The position numbers and the translations under genes are program-made. This document shows positions 27,438 to 36,004 of a stretch of DNA of 64,000 nt, in pieces. Under the pieces are notes generated by a model. The model was not told where the DNA came from, did no database searches, and worked only from the letters and a program-made list of their open reading frames with translations. Source of the DNA: Streptococcus sp. CSL10205-OR2 (lineage in GTDB: Bacteria > Bacillota > Bacilli > Lactobacillales > Streptococcaceae). Positions within the stretch are counted from its first letter, which is position 1. Every line of letters starts with the position of its first letter. Location: positions 1 to 64,000 of the forward strand of contig NZ_JAOTIN010000001.1 of assembly GCF_025660655.1 (NCBI RefSeq), in the 5' to 3' direction.

Positions 27438-28517
27438 ATGACAAAAATTAAACAACTTACTAATACCCTATCAGAAAAAATGATCAATGTTGCCATCGTC
27501 TCTGATCCAGTATCTATCAATTATTTAACAGGTTTTTACAGTGATCCTCATGAGCGTTTAATGTTCTTGTTTTTATTTGCGGATAAAAAACCTCTGCTTT
27601 TTCTTCCACAGTTAGATGCTAAACGTGCTGAAGAAGTGCTAGACTTTCCTGTTGTTGGTTATGTTGACTCTGAACAACCATGGCAAAAAATGAAAGCTAT
27701 TCTTCCCAAAACAGACTATCCTCAAATAGCTGTTGAATTTGAAAACTTAAATATTACAAAACTAAGAGGTTTTGAAACAGTCTTTACTGGAGAATTTGTT
27801 GATCTGACACCAACTATCAATCAAATGCGTTTAATTAAATCAGCTGATGAAATTGAAAAAATGTTTGTTGCTGGTGATTATGCTGATAAAGCCGTGCAAA
27901 TTGGTTTTGATAATATTTCACTTGACACAACAGAAGCAGATATCATTAGTCAAATCGAATTTGGTATGAAAAAACAAGGCATCCAAAAAATGAGTTTTGA
28001 CACTCTTGTTTTAACAGGTAATAATGCTGCTAATCCTCATGGTATTCCTGGGACAAATAAAATCGAAAACGATTCTTTATTATTGTTTGACCTTGGTGTT
28101 GAGGCACTTGGTTATACCAGTGACATGACAAGAACAGTTGCGGTAGGAAAACCAGACCAATTTAAAAAAGATATCTACGAGCTTTGTCGTGAGGCGCAAC
28201 AGGCTGCCATTGATTTCATCAAACCAGGGGTAACAGCTAGTCAAGTGGATGCTGCTGCTCGTGATATTATTGAAAAAGCTGGTTATGGTGAATACTTTAA
28301 TCACCGTCTTGGTCATGGTATTGGCATGAGTGTTCATGAATTTCCTTCTATTATGGCAGGCAATGATATGACTATTGTTGAAGGCATGTGTTTCTCTGTT
28401 GAACCTGGCATCTATATTCCTGGTAAAGTTGGTGTTCGCATCGAAGATTGTGGCCATGTGACAAAGAATGGTTTTGAACTCTTTACCAAAACCTCTAAAG
28501 AATTATTATATTACTAA
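27438..28517 (+). CDS. pepQ: Xaa-Pro dipeptidase, M24 family
   Basis: PepQ cleaves X-Pro dipeptides released by proteolysis; 359 residues. The N-terminal creatinase-like domain (1-125) precedes the pita-bread domain. Its metal ligands lie in LLFDLGVEALGYTSDMTRT (two Asp), HRLGHGIGMSVHEFP (His), SVEPGIYIPG (Glu) and VRIEDCGHV (Glu). The start is the ATG at 27438 behind AAAGGTG. The open frame extends 22 codons upstream (27372), but that stretch is hydrophobic, overlaps the promoter region and lacks a ribosome site. Divergent from ccpA. Confidence 0.93.
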   Translation: MTKIKQLTNTLSEKMINVAIVSDPVSINYLTGFYSDPHERLMFLFLFADKKPLLFLPQLDAKRAEEVLDFPVVGYVDSEQPWQKMKAILPKTDYPQIAVEFENLNITKLRGFETVFTGEFVDLTPTINQMRLIKSADEIEKMFVAGDYADKAVQIGFDNISLDTTEADIISQIEFGMKKQGIQKMSFDTLVLTGNNAANPHGIPGTNKIENDSLLLFDLGVEALGYTSDMTRTVAVGKPDQFKKDIYELCREAQQAAIDFIKPGVTASQVDAAARDIIEKAGYGEYFNHRLGHGIGMSVHEFPSIMAGNDMTIVEGMCFSVEPGIYIPGKVGVRIEDCGHVTKNGFELFTKTSKELLYY

Positions 28518-28519
28518 TC

Positions 28520-28550
28520 AAAAAGACTTGGGAAATTCCCAAGTCTTTTT
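28520..28550. terminator. bidirectional terminator between pepQ and rny
   Basis: AAAAAGACTTGGGAA and TTCCCAAGTCTTTTT, almost loop-free as written; serves both converging genes. Confidence 0.8.
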
Positions 28551-28556
28551 AGTCTG

Positions 28557-30164
28557 TTATTTTGCGTAATCTATCGCTCTTAATTCACGGATAACCGTTA
28601 CTTTAATGTTTCCAGGGTAATCCAAATTATTTTCAATCTTTTGACGAACCTTGTGCGCTAAGATAGTCACTTCATCATCGGAAATCTTTTCTGGTTGGAC
28701 CATAATTCTAATTTCTCTACCTGCTTGTAGGGCAAAACTATGGTGAACACCATCAAAACCATTTGCAATTTCTTCTAAATCGCGTAATCGTTTGATGTAG
28801 TTTTCCATTGATTCATTACGAGCACCTGGACGAGCTGAACTTAAGGCATCAGCAGCTGCTACTAAAACAGCAATAACACTTTCAGGTTCAACATCTCCGT
28901 GGTGACTAGCAATAGTATTGACAACGACTGGATGCTCTTTATATTTACGAGCAAGCTCCATACCAATCTCGACATGGCTACCTTCAACTTCGCGGTCAAT
29001 CGCTTTTCCGATATCATGCATAAAACCAGCGCGACGGGCCAGTGCTTCATTTTCACCCATTTCACTAGCAAGAAGTCCAGCCAGCTTACCAACTTCAATC
29101 GAGTGGCGAAGGACATTTTGCCCAAAGCTGGTACGAAATTGCAAGCGACCCATAATTTTAATCAAATCTGGGTGCATGTTAAGGGCACCAATTTCATAGG
29201 CAGCTGCCTCACCATATTCACGAATACGATTATCAATATCTAGACGATTTTTCTCAACCAATTCTTCAATTCTGGCTGGATGAATTCGGCCATCTTGAAT
29301 CAAGACTTCAAGAGTCGTTCTAGCAATTTCACGACGAATAGGATCAAATCCTGATAGGACAACCACTTCTGGTGTATCATCAATAATCACATCAATTCCA
29401 GTTAAGCTTTCAAGTGTGCGGATATTACGACCTTCACGACCAATAATACGCCCCTTCATGCTATCATCTGGCAGAGAAACAGATGTAATGGTTTGTTCTG
29501 TCACATACTCACCAGCTAGACGTTGCATGGCTTGAGATAACAATTCTTTAGCTGTTTTATCAGCACGATCTCTGACTTCTCTGTCTGCCTCACGAATGCG
29601 ATTAGCAATATCTTGTGTCAGATTTTTCTCTGTTTCTGCGAGAATGATTTCCTTAGCTTCTTCTTGACTAAGAGAAGCCACTTTTTCTAATTCCTCAGTC
29701 TTTTTAAGTTCCAAAGCAGCAACTGCTTGCTCACGCTCATCAATATGTCTAGATTTATCAGAAAGACTTTGCTCTTTCGAATCAAGTGTTTTTTCTTTAC
29801 TTGTTAAATTTTCATCTTTGCGATCAAGAGTTGAAGCACGTTCACTTAAACGATTTTCCATTTGTTTAAGTTCTTGTCTTTCAGACTTAAACTCTTGTTC
29901 AATTTCTTCCCGATATTTTCTAGCCTCTTCTTTAGCTTCTATAAGTAATTCTTTTTTATAAGCTTTACTTTCACGATCTGCCGTTTTTCTGATGTGATTG
30001 GCTTCTTCTTCAGCCTTACCACGTAAATTAACAGCATCTTGTTCTGCATTTAAAAGAGTTAGTTCTGCAGCATTTTTAGCAGATTTCATTTTTGCTGAAA
30101 TTGCTACATAACCAATAACCAAACCAATGAGGGCACAAGCAATCATTATAAAAATGTTTGTCAT
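28557..30164 (-). CDS. rny: ribonuclease Y
   Basis: RNase Y is a membrane-tethered endoribonuclease that starts decay of many mRNAs and processes others. In 535 residues: an N-terminal membrane helix (about 4-24), a long charged coiled coil (30-205), a KH domain ([20 protein letters not shown] near 229) and an HD domain with [12 protein letters not shown] near 378. Full length for the family. Transcribed alone; luxS is divergent upstream. Confidence 0.96.
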   Translation of the reverse strand: MTNIFIMIACALIGLVIGYVAISAKMKSAKNAAELTLLNAEQDAVNLRGKAEEEANHIRKTADRESKAYKKELLIEAKEEARKYREEIEQEFKSERQELKQMENRLSERASTLDRKDENLTSKEKTLDSKEQSLSDKSRHIDEREQAVAALELKKTEELEKVASLSQEEAKEIILAETEKNLTQDIANRIREADREVRDRADKTAKELLSQAMQRLAGEYVTEQTITSVSLPDDSMKGRIIGREGRNIRTLESLTGIDVIIDDTPEVVVLSGFDPIRREIARTTLEVLIQDGRIHPARIEELVEKNRLDIDNRIREYGEAAAYEIGALNMHPDLIKIMGRLQFRTSFGQNVLRHSIEVGKLAGLLASEMGENEALARRAGFMHDIGKAIDREVEGSHVEIGMELARKYKEHPVVVNTIASHHGDVEPESVIAVLVAAADALSSARPGARNESMENYIKRLRDLEEIANGFDGVHHSFALQAGREIRIMVQPEKISDDEVTILAHKVRQKIENNLDYPGNIKVTVIRELRAIDYAK

Positions 30165-30280
30165 GTTTATACCTCAATTTTTAAATTTTATTTATTCGAT
30201 TTTCTTATGAAAACCTATTATAGTTTACCATAAAAAGAGATTTTTCACAATCCAAAAATACAACAGATAAGAAAAAAATA

Positions 30281-30289
30281 TGGTATGAT
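30281..30289 (+). promoter_or_regulatory. extended -10 promoter of luxS
   Basis: TG-G-TATGAT at 30281-30289, followed by AAAAGGAGG before the ATG at 30315. Confidence 0.5.
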
Positions 30290-30314
30290 TAAAGAAGAGT
30301 AAAAGGAGGAAATT

Positions 30315-30797
30315 ATGACTAAAGATGTTATTGTTGAAAGCTTTGAGCTTGACCATACTATTGTTAAAGCACCTTATGTTCGTTTAATTTCTACAGAAGT
30401 TGGGCCTAAAGGGGATGTTATTAGTAATTATGATATTCGCTTAGTTCAACCAAATGAAGATGCTATTCCAACCTCAGGACTTCATACTATTGAACATTTA
30501 TTAGCAAAACTGATTAGAAAACAAATGGATGGAATGATTGATTGTTCACCATTTGGTTGTCGTACTGGTTTTCATATGATTGTGTGGGGTGAACATACTA
30601 CCACAGATATTGCTAAAGTGATTAAAGCATCCTTAGAAGAGATTGCTGATAGCGTTTCTTGGGAAGATGTTCCAGGTACTACTATTGAATCTTGTGGAAA
30701 CTACAAAGACCACAGTTTATTTTCTGCTAAGGAATGGTCGAAACTGATTTTATCAAGAGGCATTTCGGACGATCCTTTTGAACGTCACATCATCTAA
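30315..30797 (+). CDS. luxS: S-ribosylhomocysteine lyase, AI-2 synthase
   Basis: LuxS splits S-ribosylhomocysteine into homocysteine and DPD, the precursor of autoinducer-2, as part of the activated methyl cycle. The 160 residues include the iron ligands HTIEH (about 54-58) and the later cysteine in TIESCGNY near 127. The catalytic cysteine lies in FGCRTGFHM near 82. The start has an AAGGAGG ribosome site. Usually divergent from rny in streptococci, as here. Confidence 0.96.
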   Translation: MTKDVIVESFELDHTIVKAPYVRLISTEVGPKGDVISNYDIRLVQPNEDAIPTSGLHTIEHLLAKLIRKQMDGMIDCSPFGCRTGFHMIVWGEHTTTDIAKVIKASLEEIADSVSWEDVPGTTIESCGNYKDHSLFSAKEWSKLILSRGISDDPFERHII

Positions 30798-30810
30798 TGT
30801 TATAAAATCC

Positions 30811-30869
30811 ATCGAAATAAAAAATAAAACATATCCTAATTGGTTTAACGTTTGCTTTTTTATTTCGAT
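30811..30869 (+). terminator. long inverted repeat after luxS
   Basis: ATCGAAATAAAAAA (30811-30824) pairs with TTTTTTATTTCGAT (30856-30869) across a 31-base loop. It may end luxS transcripts. Its right arm also contains the first copy of the MarR-type operator. Confidence 0.4.
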
Positions 30870-30878
30870 TTTAAATTA
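30860..30878. promoter_or_regulatory. MarR-type operator, copy 1
   Basis: TTATTTCGATTTTAAATTA, an imperfect palindrome sharing the TATTTCGAWWTT core with the copies at 30931 and 31423. Confidence 0.45.
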
Positions 30879-30902
30879 TTTTAAGTTTTTAGAGCAAAAC
30901 GA

Positions 30903-30950
30903 TTGACAAGTGCCTTTTTCTCTGATAAAATTATTTCGAATTTTAAATAA
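30903..30950 (+). promoter_or_regulatory. promoter and operator (copy 2) of the MarR regulator
   Basis: TTGACA (30903-30908), 17 bases, TAAAAT (30926-30931) preceded by TG. The palindrome TTATTTCGAATTTTAAATAA at 30931-30950 begins inside the -10 and covers the start of transcription, a classic repressor position. The AGGAGG ribosome site follows directly. Confidence 0.7.
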
Positions 30951-30960
30951 AGGAGGGAAT

Positions 30961-31383
30961 ATGACACGTCAAGAGTTAGCTTTAAAAACATTTATTGGTT
31001 TAAAAAGAATATCTGATAAATTTGAGCAAGCTGTTAAACATGACGTACAAGCTTATGACTTAAATTCTAGTGAGTTTGCTGTTTTAGAATTGTTATACCA
31101 TAAAGGTCCTAAAACAATGCAAGAAATTAAGGAAAGAATTTTAGTCGCAAACAGCAGTACAACATATACCTTAGATAAGCTTTGTCAAAAGAAATTAGTT
31201 GAACGTAGAACAAATCCTGAAGATAAACGTATTACCCAAGTTTATTTATTATCTGAAGGTGAAGAACTAATTGCATCATCTTTTCCAAAGCATGCTGAGA
31301 TGCTAACAAAACTATTTCATAATTTAGAAGATGATGAAATCAAAACATTAAATGATCTTTTAAAAAAATTATCTAGTTGCTAA
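30961..31383 (+). CDS. MarR-family regulator (MhqR-like)
   Basis: From the ATG at 30961 (AGGAGGG 4 bases upstream) the protein has 140 residues with the winged-helix MarR layout. The recognition region is KTMQEIKERILVANSSTTYTLDKL near 56-80 and the wing is VERRTNPEDKRITQVYLLSEG. An upstream ATG at 30910 lies within the promoter and is rejected. It heads an operon of ring-cleaving dioxygenases and an esterase, the gene set governed by MhqR in Bacillus, which is inactivated by quinones. Likely represses itself and the operon. Confidence 0.85.
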   Translation: MTRQELALKTFIGLKRISDKFEQAVKHDVQAYDLNSSEFAVLELLYHKGPKTMQEIKERILVANSSTTYTLDKLCQKKLVERRTNPEDKRITQVYLLSEGEELIASSFPKHAEMLTKLFHNLEDDEIKTLNDLLKKLSSC

Positions 31384-31422
31384 ATGATTCGAGTGCTTAT
31401 AGGCACTTAATCTATTACTAAA

Positions 31423-31440
31423 TATTTCGAAATTGAAATA
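31423..31440. promoter_or_regulatory. MarR-type operator, copy 3, before the dioxygenase operon
   Basis: TATTTC (31423-31428), 6 bases, GAAATA (31435-31440): a perfect 6-bp palindrome closely similar to the copies at 30860 and 30931. It lies 17 bases before the first dioxygenase start codon. Confidence 0.6.
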
Positions 31441-31456
31441 ACGAAAGAGGAAAATT

Positions 31457-32416
31457 ATGACAGACACTAACTTAATTGGTATTCACCATGTTACTGCAAT
31501 GACAGACGATGTTGAACGTAACTATAAATTCTTTACAGACATTTTAGGAATGCGTTTGGTTAAAAAAACAGTGAACCAAGATGATATTCATACTTACCAT
31601 ACTTTCTTTGCAGATGACTTAGGATCAGCTGGTACTGATATGACCTTCTTTGATTTCCCAGACAATCCTAAAGGTATTAGAGGAACAAATTCTATCACAC
31701 GAGTTGGTTTTCGTGTTCCAAATGATGCTGCTTTAGAATACTACTTGGAACGTTTTAAAGAATTTGGCGTTAAAAATGATGGAATCATTGATTTATTAGG
31801 ACATAAAGCTCTTCCTTTTGAAGAAGAAGATGGTCAACGCTACCAACTCGTTTCTGACGAACATAATAAAGGTGTTGCTGGTGGACAACCTTGGAAAGAA
31901 GGTCCGGTTCCAACAGATAAAGCCATTTATGGTTTAGGTCCTATAGAAATTACGGTTAGCTATTATGATGACTTTAAAGATTTTCTCATGCAAGTCTATG
32001 AGATGAGAATCGCTGAAGAAGGTGATGACTACACTCTCTTAGAAGTTGGTGAAGGTGGTCATGGTGGCCAAGTTATTCTTAGAAAAGATACTGAAAGTAA
32101 TCAAGAAGTGCAAGGTTACGGAGAAGTTCACCACGTTTCATTCCGTGTTAAAGATGGTGAAGCTATTCGCCATTGGGCTAAAAAATATGAAACTCTCAAC
32201 ATTATGAACTCTGGTCTTGTTGACCGTTTCTACTTTGAAGCACTTTATGCAAGAGTTGGTCACATCCTGATTGAAATTTCAACCGATGGTCCTGGATTTG
32301 CAACCGATGAACCTTATGAAACATTAGGAGAAATTCTTTCTTTACCACCATTTTTAGAGTCACAAAGAGAAATGATTGAAAATACTATTCGTCCATTCAA
32401 CACAAAACGTCATTAA
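31457..32416 (+). CDS. ring-cleaving dioxygenase (glyoxalase/VOC family, MhqO/MhqA-like), copy 1
   Basis: 319 residues made of two vicinal-oxygen-chelate modules. Probable metal ligands are the His of IGIHHVTAM near 9, the His of YGEVHHVSFRV near 226 and the Glu of HILIEISTDGPG near 275. The family opens the ring of catechol/hydroquinone-type compounds and protects against quinones. It starts 74 bases after the regulator and is followed by a paralogue 20 bases on. True substrate unknown. Confidence 0.87.
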   Translation: MTDTNLIGIHHVTAMTDDVERNYKFFTDILGMRLVKKTVNQDDIHTYHTFFADDLGSAGTDMTFFDFPDNPKGIRGTNSITRVGFRVPNDAALEYYLERFKEFGVKNDGIIDLLGHKALPFEEEDGQRYQLVSDEHNKGVAGGQPWKEGPVPTDKAIYGLGPIEITVSYYDDFKDFLMQVYEMRIAEEGDDYTLLEVGEGGHGGQVILRKDTESNQEVQGYGEVHHVSFRVKDGEAIRHWAKKYETLNIMNSGLVDRFYFEALYARVGHILIEISTDGPGFATDEPYETLGEILSLPPFLESQREMIENTIRPFNTKRH

Positions 32417-32436
32417 TCAAAAGGAGATTATTTATC

Positions 32437-33345
32437 ATGGAAGCAATTAAACGTATTCATCACATTACTGCTATTGTCGGTAGCGCTCAAGAAAACTTAG
32501 ATTTTTATCGTGGTCTTTTAAAATTAAGATTGGTGAAACAAACAGTCAATTTTGATGACCCTAGTGTTTATCATCTTTATTTCTCAAACCAAAATTATGA
32601 TCAAGGCACACTAATTACTTTCTTCCCATGGGAAAATGCTGAACCTGGTGAAAAAGGAAGTGGTCAAGTTGGACGTATTGCTTTTAGAATTCCTAAAGGT
32701 TCACTTGATTTTTGGAAAAAACGTCTTACCAACAACAACGTTGTGGTTGAAGAAAAACCTTGGTTTGAATACAATGCTCTTTACTTCCAAGATATTCATG
32801 GTTTAGATTTGGCTATGGTTGAATCTGGCGAAGCTGCTGATAAACCTGATATCATTGGTTTCCACGGTGCTATGCTCCTTTCAAATGACCCATCTGGTAG
32901 CCGCGATTTTCTAAAAGAATTTATGGGATTAGATGACCTAACTGAAAATGATGATGCTTATCGTCTTCAAACAGTTGGTATGGAAAAACATGATTTAGTT
33001 GTTCCTAATACCTCTTATGATCGTGGTGCTTGGGGACCTGGTACTGTTCACCATATTGCTTGGTCATTACCAGATGATGAAACTGAATTAGCTTGGCGTG
33101 AATTCCTTATTCAAAAAGACTACAATGTTACATCTGTTAGAGACCGCAAATACTTCAAATCAATTTATGTTCGTGAAACAGGTAAAGTTATCTTTGAATT
33201 TGCTACTGACGGACCTGGTATGACTGTTGATGAGGAATACGAATTTTTAGGTAGAGAATTACAACTTCCTAATATGTATGAAAAACGCCGTGAAGCGATT
33301 AGAGCACACTTGAAACCTCTAGAATTTAAGGATGAAATTGAATGA
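32437..33345 (+). CDS. ring-cleaving dioxygenase (glyoxalase/VOC family), copy 2
   Basis: 302 residues, paralogous to its upstream neighbour along its whole length. Corresponding motifs are RIHHITAIVGSAQENLDFYRG near 5, the His of GTVHHIAWSLP near 205 and the Glu of VIFEFATDGPGM near 252. The N-terminal RLVKQTVNFDD matches RLVKKTVNQDD of copy 1. The metal ligands are kept in both, so neither copy looks dead. It overlaps the next start codon by 4 bases, so it is the middle gene of a coupled operon. Confidence 0.87.
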   Translation: MEAIKRIHHITAIVGSAQENLDFYRGLLKLRLVKQTVNFDDPSVYHLYFSNQNYDQGTLITFFPWENAEPGEKGSGQVGRIAFRIPKGSLDFWKKRLTNNNVVVEEKPWFEYNALYFQDIHGLDLAMVESGEAADKPDIIGFHGAMLLSNDPSGSRDFLKEFMGLDDLTENDDAYRLQTVGMEKHDLVVPNTSYDRGAWGPGTVHHIAWSLPDDETELAWREFLIQKDYNVTSVRDRKYFKSIYVRETGKVIFEFATDGPGMTVDEEYEFLGRELQLPNMYEKRREAIRAHLKPLEFKDEIE

Positions 33346-33950
33346 TTTCTATTGCTAAAGAAGCATTAAGCGATAAAGAACAATACAAGATTTTGATTGG
33401 TAGTGTTATTCCAAGACCTATAGCTTTTGTTTCAACCGTGTCAAAAAATGGCGTTGTTAATCTAGCCCCTTTTAGTTTTTATAATATTGTTTCTCATAGA
33501 CCGGCTATTTTATCAGTGAGTATTCAACAAGTGAATGGTCAAATGAAAGATACCGCAAGAAACATTCTTGAACAAAAAGAGGCAGTTATTCACAGTGTCA
33601 GTCTTGATAATCTATCAATGGTTAATCAAGCAGCTATCCAACTTCCTTATGAAGAAAGCGAATTAGAAGCTACAGGTATGACACTTGCTCCTTCTATTGC
33701 TATTAAAACACCGGGAGTCAATGAAGCTAAAACAAGATTTGAAACAATTCTTTATGATCATATTGAAATAAAAAATGAAGCTAATGAGATTATTTCGGAT
33801 TTAATGTTATTAAAAGTACTTCATTACCATCTAGACGAAGCTGTCTATCAAAATACTTATGTGATTCCTGAAAACTTACAACCTATGAGTCGTTTGGCTG
33901 GTATAACATATGCACAACTAGGTAAGTTTACTGAATTAAAAAGACCTTAG
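33342..33950 (+). CDS. flavin reductase-like FMN-binding protein
   Basis: 202 residues with the flavin-reductase/DIM6-NTAB split-barrel pattern: YKILIGSVIPRPIAFVSTVSKNGVVNLAPFSFYNIVSHRP near 17-56 and a C-terminal LQPMSRLAGITYAQLG. Relatives bind FMN and reduce flavins or small substrates. In this operon it takes the position held by the nitroreductase MhqN in Bacillus, which suggests a reductive step on quinones (inference). Overlaps the dioxygenase by ATGA. Confidence 0.85.
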   Translation: MISIAKEALSDKEQYKILIGSVIPRPIAFVSTVSKNGVVNLAPFSFYNIVSHRPAILSVSIQQVNGQMKDTARNILEQKEAVIHSVSLDNLSMVNQAAIQLPYEESELEATGMTLAPSIAIKTPGVNEAKTRFETILYDHIEIKNEANEIISDLMLLKVLHYHLDEAVYQNTYVIPENLQPMSRLAGITYAQLGKFTELKRP

Positions 33951-33959
33951 GAGAAATCA

Positions 33960-34562
33960 ATGGAACATATTTTTAAAAAAGGATCTAAAAAGGCACCTGT
34001 TTTAGTTTTACTTCATGGAACGGGTGGCGATGAATATAGTTTATTATCAATAGCTGAATTCCTTAATCCTGAAGCTTCTATTTTGAGCTTACGTGGTGAG
34101 GTTAATGAATATGGTGCTTTACGATTTTTTAAACGATTAGAAGAAGGTCTATATGACGTTGATGATCTTAATTATCGTGGTGGTGTCATTCGAAAATTTA
34201 TTGAAGAAATGGCAGAAAACTATCAATTTGATTTACAAGATGTTGTTTTAGTTGGTTTTTCAAATGGTTCCAATATGGCTATTAATCTGCTATTGGCTGA
34301 TCATACACCTTTTCATAAGGGTATCTTATTTGCACCAATGTATCCTGTAGATACTGAGCATTTAACACAGTTAAAAGAAAACACTCATGTCTTTATTTCT
34401 ATGGGGGAAGAAGACCCTATCTGTTCCTTAGAAGACAGTCGTAATGTCGTAGAACAGTTTGAAAAGCGTGGTGCTAATGTCGATACTTTCTGGGTCAATA
34501 GCCATGAAATTAATTTAGACGCATTAAAAAAAGCCAAAGATTGGCTTGAAAAATTGGCTTAA
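33960..34562 (+). CDS. carboxylesterase/phospholipase-type alpha/beta hydrolase (MhqD-like)
   Basis: 200 residues with the short alpha/beta hydrolase layout of the phospholipase/carboxylesterase family. The oxyanion region is VLLHGTGGDEYSLL near 17. The nucleophile elbow is LVGFSNGSNMAINL (Ser near 101). The acid is in MGEEDPICSLE near 150 and the His in WVNSHEINLDALKKAK near 184. MhqD of the Bacillus MhqR regulon is the closest functional analogue by context. Last gene of the operon, followed by a strong terminator. Confidence 0.87.
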   Translation: MEHIFKKGSKKAPVLVLLHGTGGDEYSLLSIAEFLNPEASILSLRGEVNEYGALRFFKRLEEGLYDVDDLNYRGGVIRKFIEEMAENYQFDLQDVVLVGFSNGSNMAINLLLADHTPFHKGILFAPMYPVDTEHLTQLKENTHVFISMGEEDPICSLEDSRNVVEQFEKRGANVDTFWVNSHEINLDALKKAKDWLEKLA

Positions 34563-34592
34563 TGACCATCCTAAAATTGTTTACTCATATAG

Positions 34593-34621
34593 AAAACACT
34601 TCAACAGCGTTGAAGTGTTTT
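34593..34621. terminator. bidirectional terminator after the esterase gene
   Basis: AAAACACTTCAAC-AGC-GTTGAAGTGTTTT, a perfect 13-bp stem that also closes the mapZ transcript. Confidence 0.85.
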
Positions 34622-34628
34622 TCCTTAT

Positions 34629-35990
34629 TTAATAATCAAGATCATCTGCTCTTCCAGGGGCATTCCCCACAAAGTAACCTGTTTTAGCATTAATCGAGAA
34701 TAAGTACGTGCCATCTGGCTTAAACATATTATAGTAACCATTACCATTAATAATATTAACACGTTCTAATATATAATTATTACCTGAAATAAGACCTCTT
34801 TCTTGTGCTACGGCCACTATTCTTTCTAAAATGCCATCATTAAACACCCAAGAAGGATTATTAACATCAGCAATCACATCGTTATTATAAGGCACTCGGC
34901 TCAAGTCACGTTGCAAACTAGCTGGATCATAATTAGTAATACCATATAATGAGGCTGCATTATTAGTAACAATCGCATTATTTGTAGCAGGTGCTGCTGG
35001 GGCAGGTGGGACACTATTTGCTGAACCGTTTGAAGGTTGTGGTGCCGGTGCTTCAGAAGCTGCTTGATTTGCTGAGGCTACTTTTTCTTTTTCGGCCTTC
35101 TGCGTTAATTGTTGACGACCCTCTGATACTGCAGATTGTAAGACATTGTCAAGATTTGCTTTTCCAGTATTTAACATAGTCGTAGATATAGCATCAAAAT
35201 TGGCAGAGTCTTTAATATTACGAGAAATCTTTTCACCATCAACTATAGCAGGTTCTGTGAATTGGTCATTAACCACTTTTATCGCATCAATGGCTTTTTT
35301 CAAAGAGTCATATTTTTCTTTTTTATCTGCGTAAGTAGACGTTCCTTTTAAATTATTTAAAACTTTTTCTAGCTCAGAAAGACGTTCAAATTCACTATTT
35401 TTAGGTTTTGTCATTTCTTTATCGACAAAAAAGCCAGCATATAAGTCATCAAATGCTTTAATATCTTCCTCTTTAGCTTTTGAAGTATCGGTTTCTTTTG
35501 CTACAGTAGGTTCTTTGTCATCGGTAGATGGGCTATTTAGATTATTTAAAACATAGCCAAAAGCAAAGACAGCTATTAATAAAGCGATTAGACTACCGAT
35601 TATAAGACCTTTTTTACTTGAGGACTTCTTTGTTTCATCAAAAATAATATCATCTGACTCCTCAAACTCTTCTGGCTCTATATGGTCAAAAGCAATCGTT
35701 TCTTGAGAAAAATTTGTTTCTTCTTCTTGATTAATTTCTTCTCTTTTTTCTTGAATGAAGTCATCTATTTCTTTTAGATCATCTTGAGAGGCTTGAATTT
35801 TACTTTCGAATTTATGTTTTCCAACCTCATCACGATGTTGTTTAATATATTTATCTAAAATATTATCATTTTCATCAATGCCAGCTTTAATTTCTGAATC
35901 CTTACGAATAGCTTCTTCAACCGTCATATTTTTGGCATCGTCAAAATCCAAATTCTTATCATCTCTAATATCATCATTTTTATTTGACAA
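34629..35990 (-). CDS. mapZ: mid-cell-anchored protein Z (division-site marker)
   Basis: MapZ marks the future division site in streptococci and positions FtsZ rings. The layout is diagnostic: an acidic cytoplasmic half with DAKNMTVEEAIRKDSEIKAG and ILDKYIKQHRDEVGKHKF near the N-terminus, one membrane helix (about 148-168), and an extracellular half with an Ala/Pro/Asn-rich linker before a C-terminal peptidoglycan-binding domain. The start is a TTG at 35990, since AGAGGTG sits 7 bases before it. The GTG at 35999 lies within that ribosome site. This gives 453 residues. Confidence 0.9.
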   Translation of the reverse strand: MSNKNDDIRDDKNLDFDDAKNMTVEEAIRKDSEIKAGIDENDNILDKYIKQHRDEVGKHKFESKIQASQDDLKEIDDFIQEKREEINQEEETNFSQETIAFDHIEPEEFEESDDIIFDETKKSSSKKGLIIGSLIALLIAVFAFGYVLNNLNSPSTDDKEPTVAKETDTSKAKEEDIKAFDDLYAGFFVDKEMTKPKNSEFERLSELEKVLNNLKGTSTYADKKEKYDSLKKAIDAIKVVNDQFTEPAIVDGEKISRNIKDSANFDAISTTMLNTGKANLDNVLQSAVSEGRQQLTQKAEKEKVASANQAASEAPAPQPSNGSANSVPPAPAAPATNNAIVTNNAASLYGITNYDPASLQRDLSRVPYNNDVIADVNNPSWVFNDGILERIVAVAQERGLISGNNYILERVNIINGNGYYNMFKPDGTYLFSINAKTGYFVGNAPGRADDLDY

Positions 35991-36004
35991 AAAAATCACC
36001 TCTT

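Noticed and set aside
31391-31408. GAGTGC..GCACTT hairpin after the MarR gene
   Set aside because: Only a 5-6 bp stem with no T run, so it is unlikely to terminate; the regulator and operon may be partly co-transcribed.
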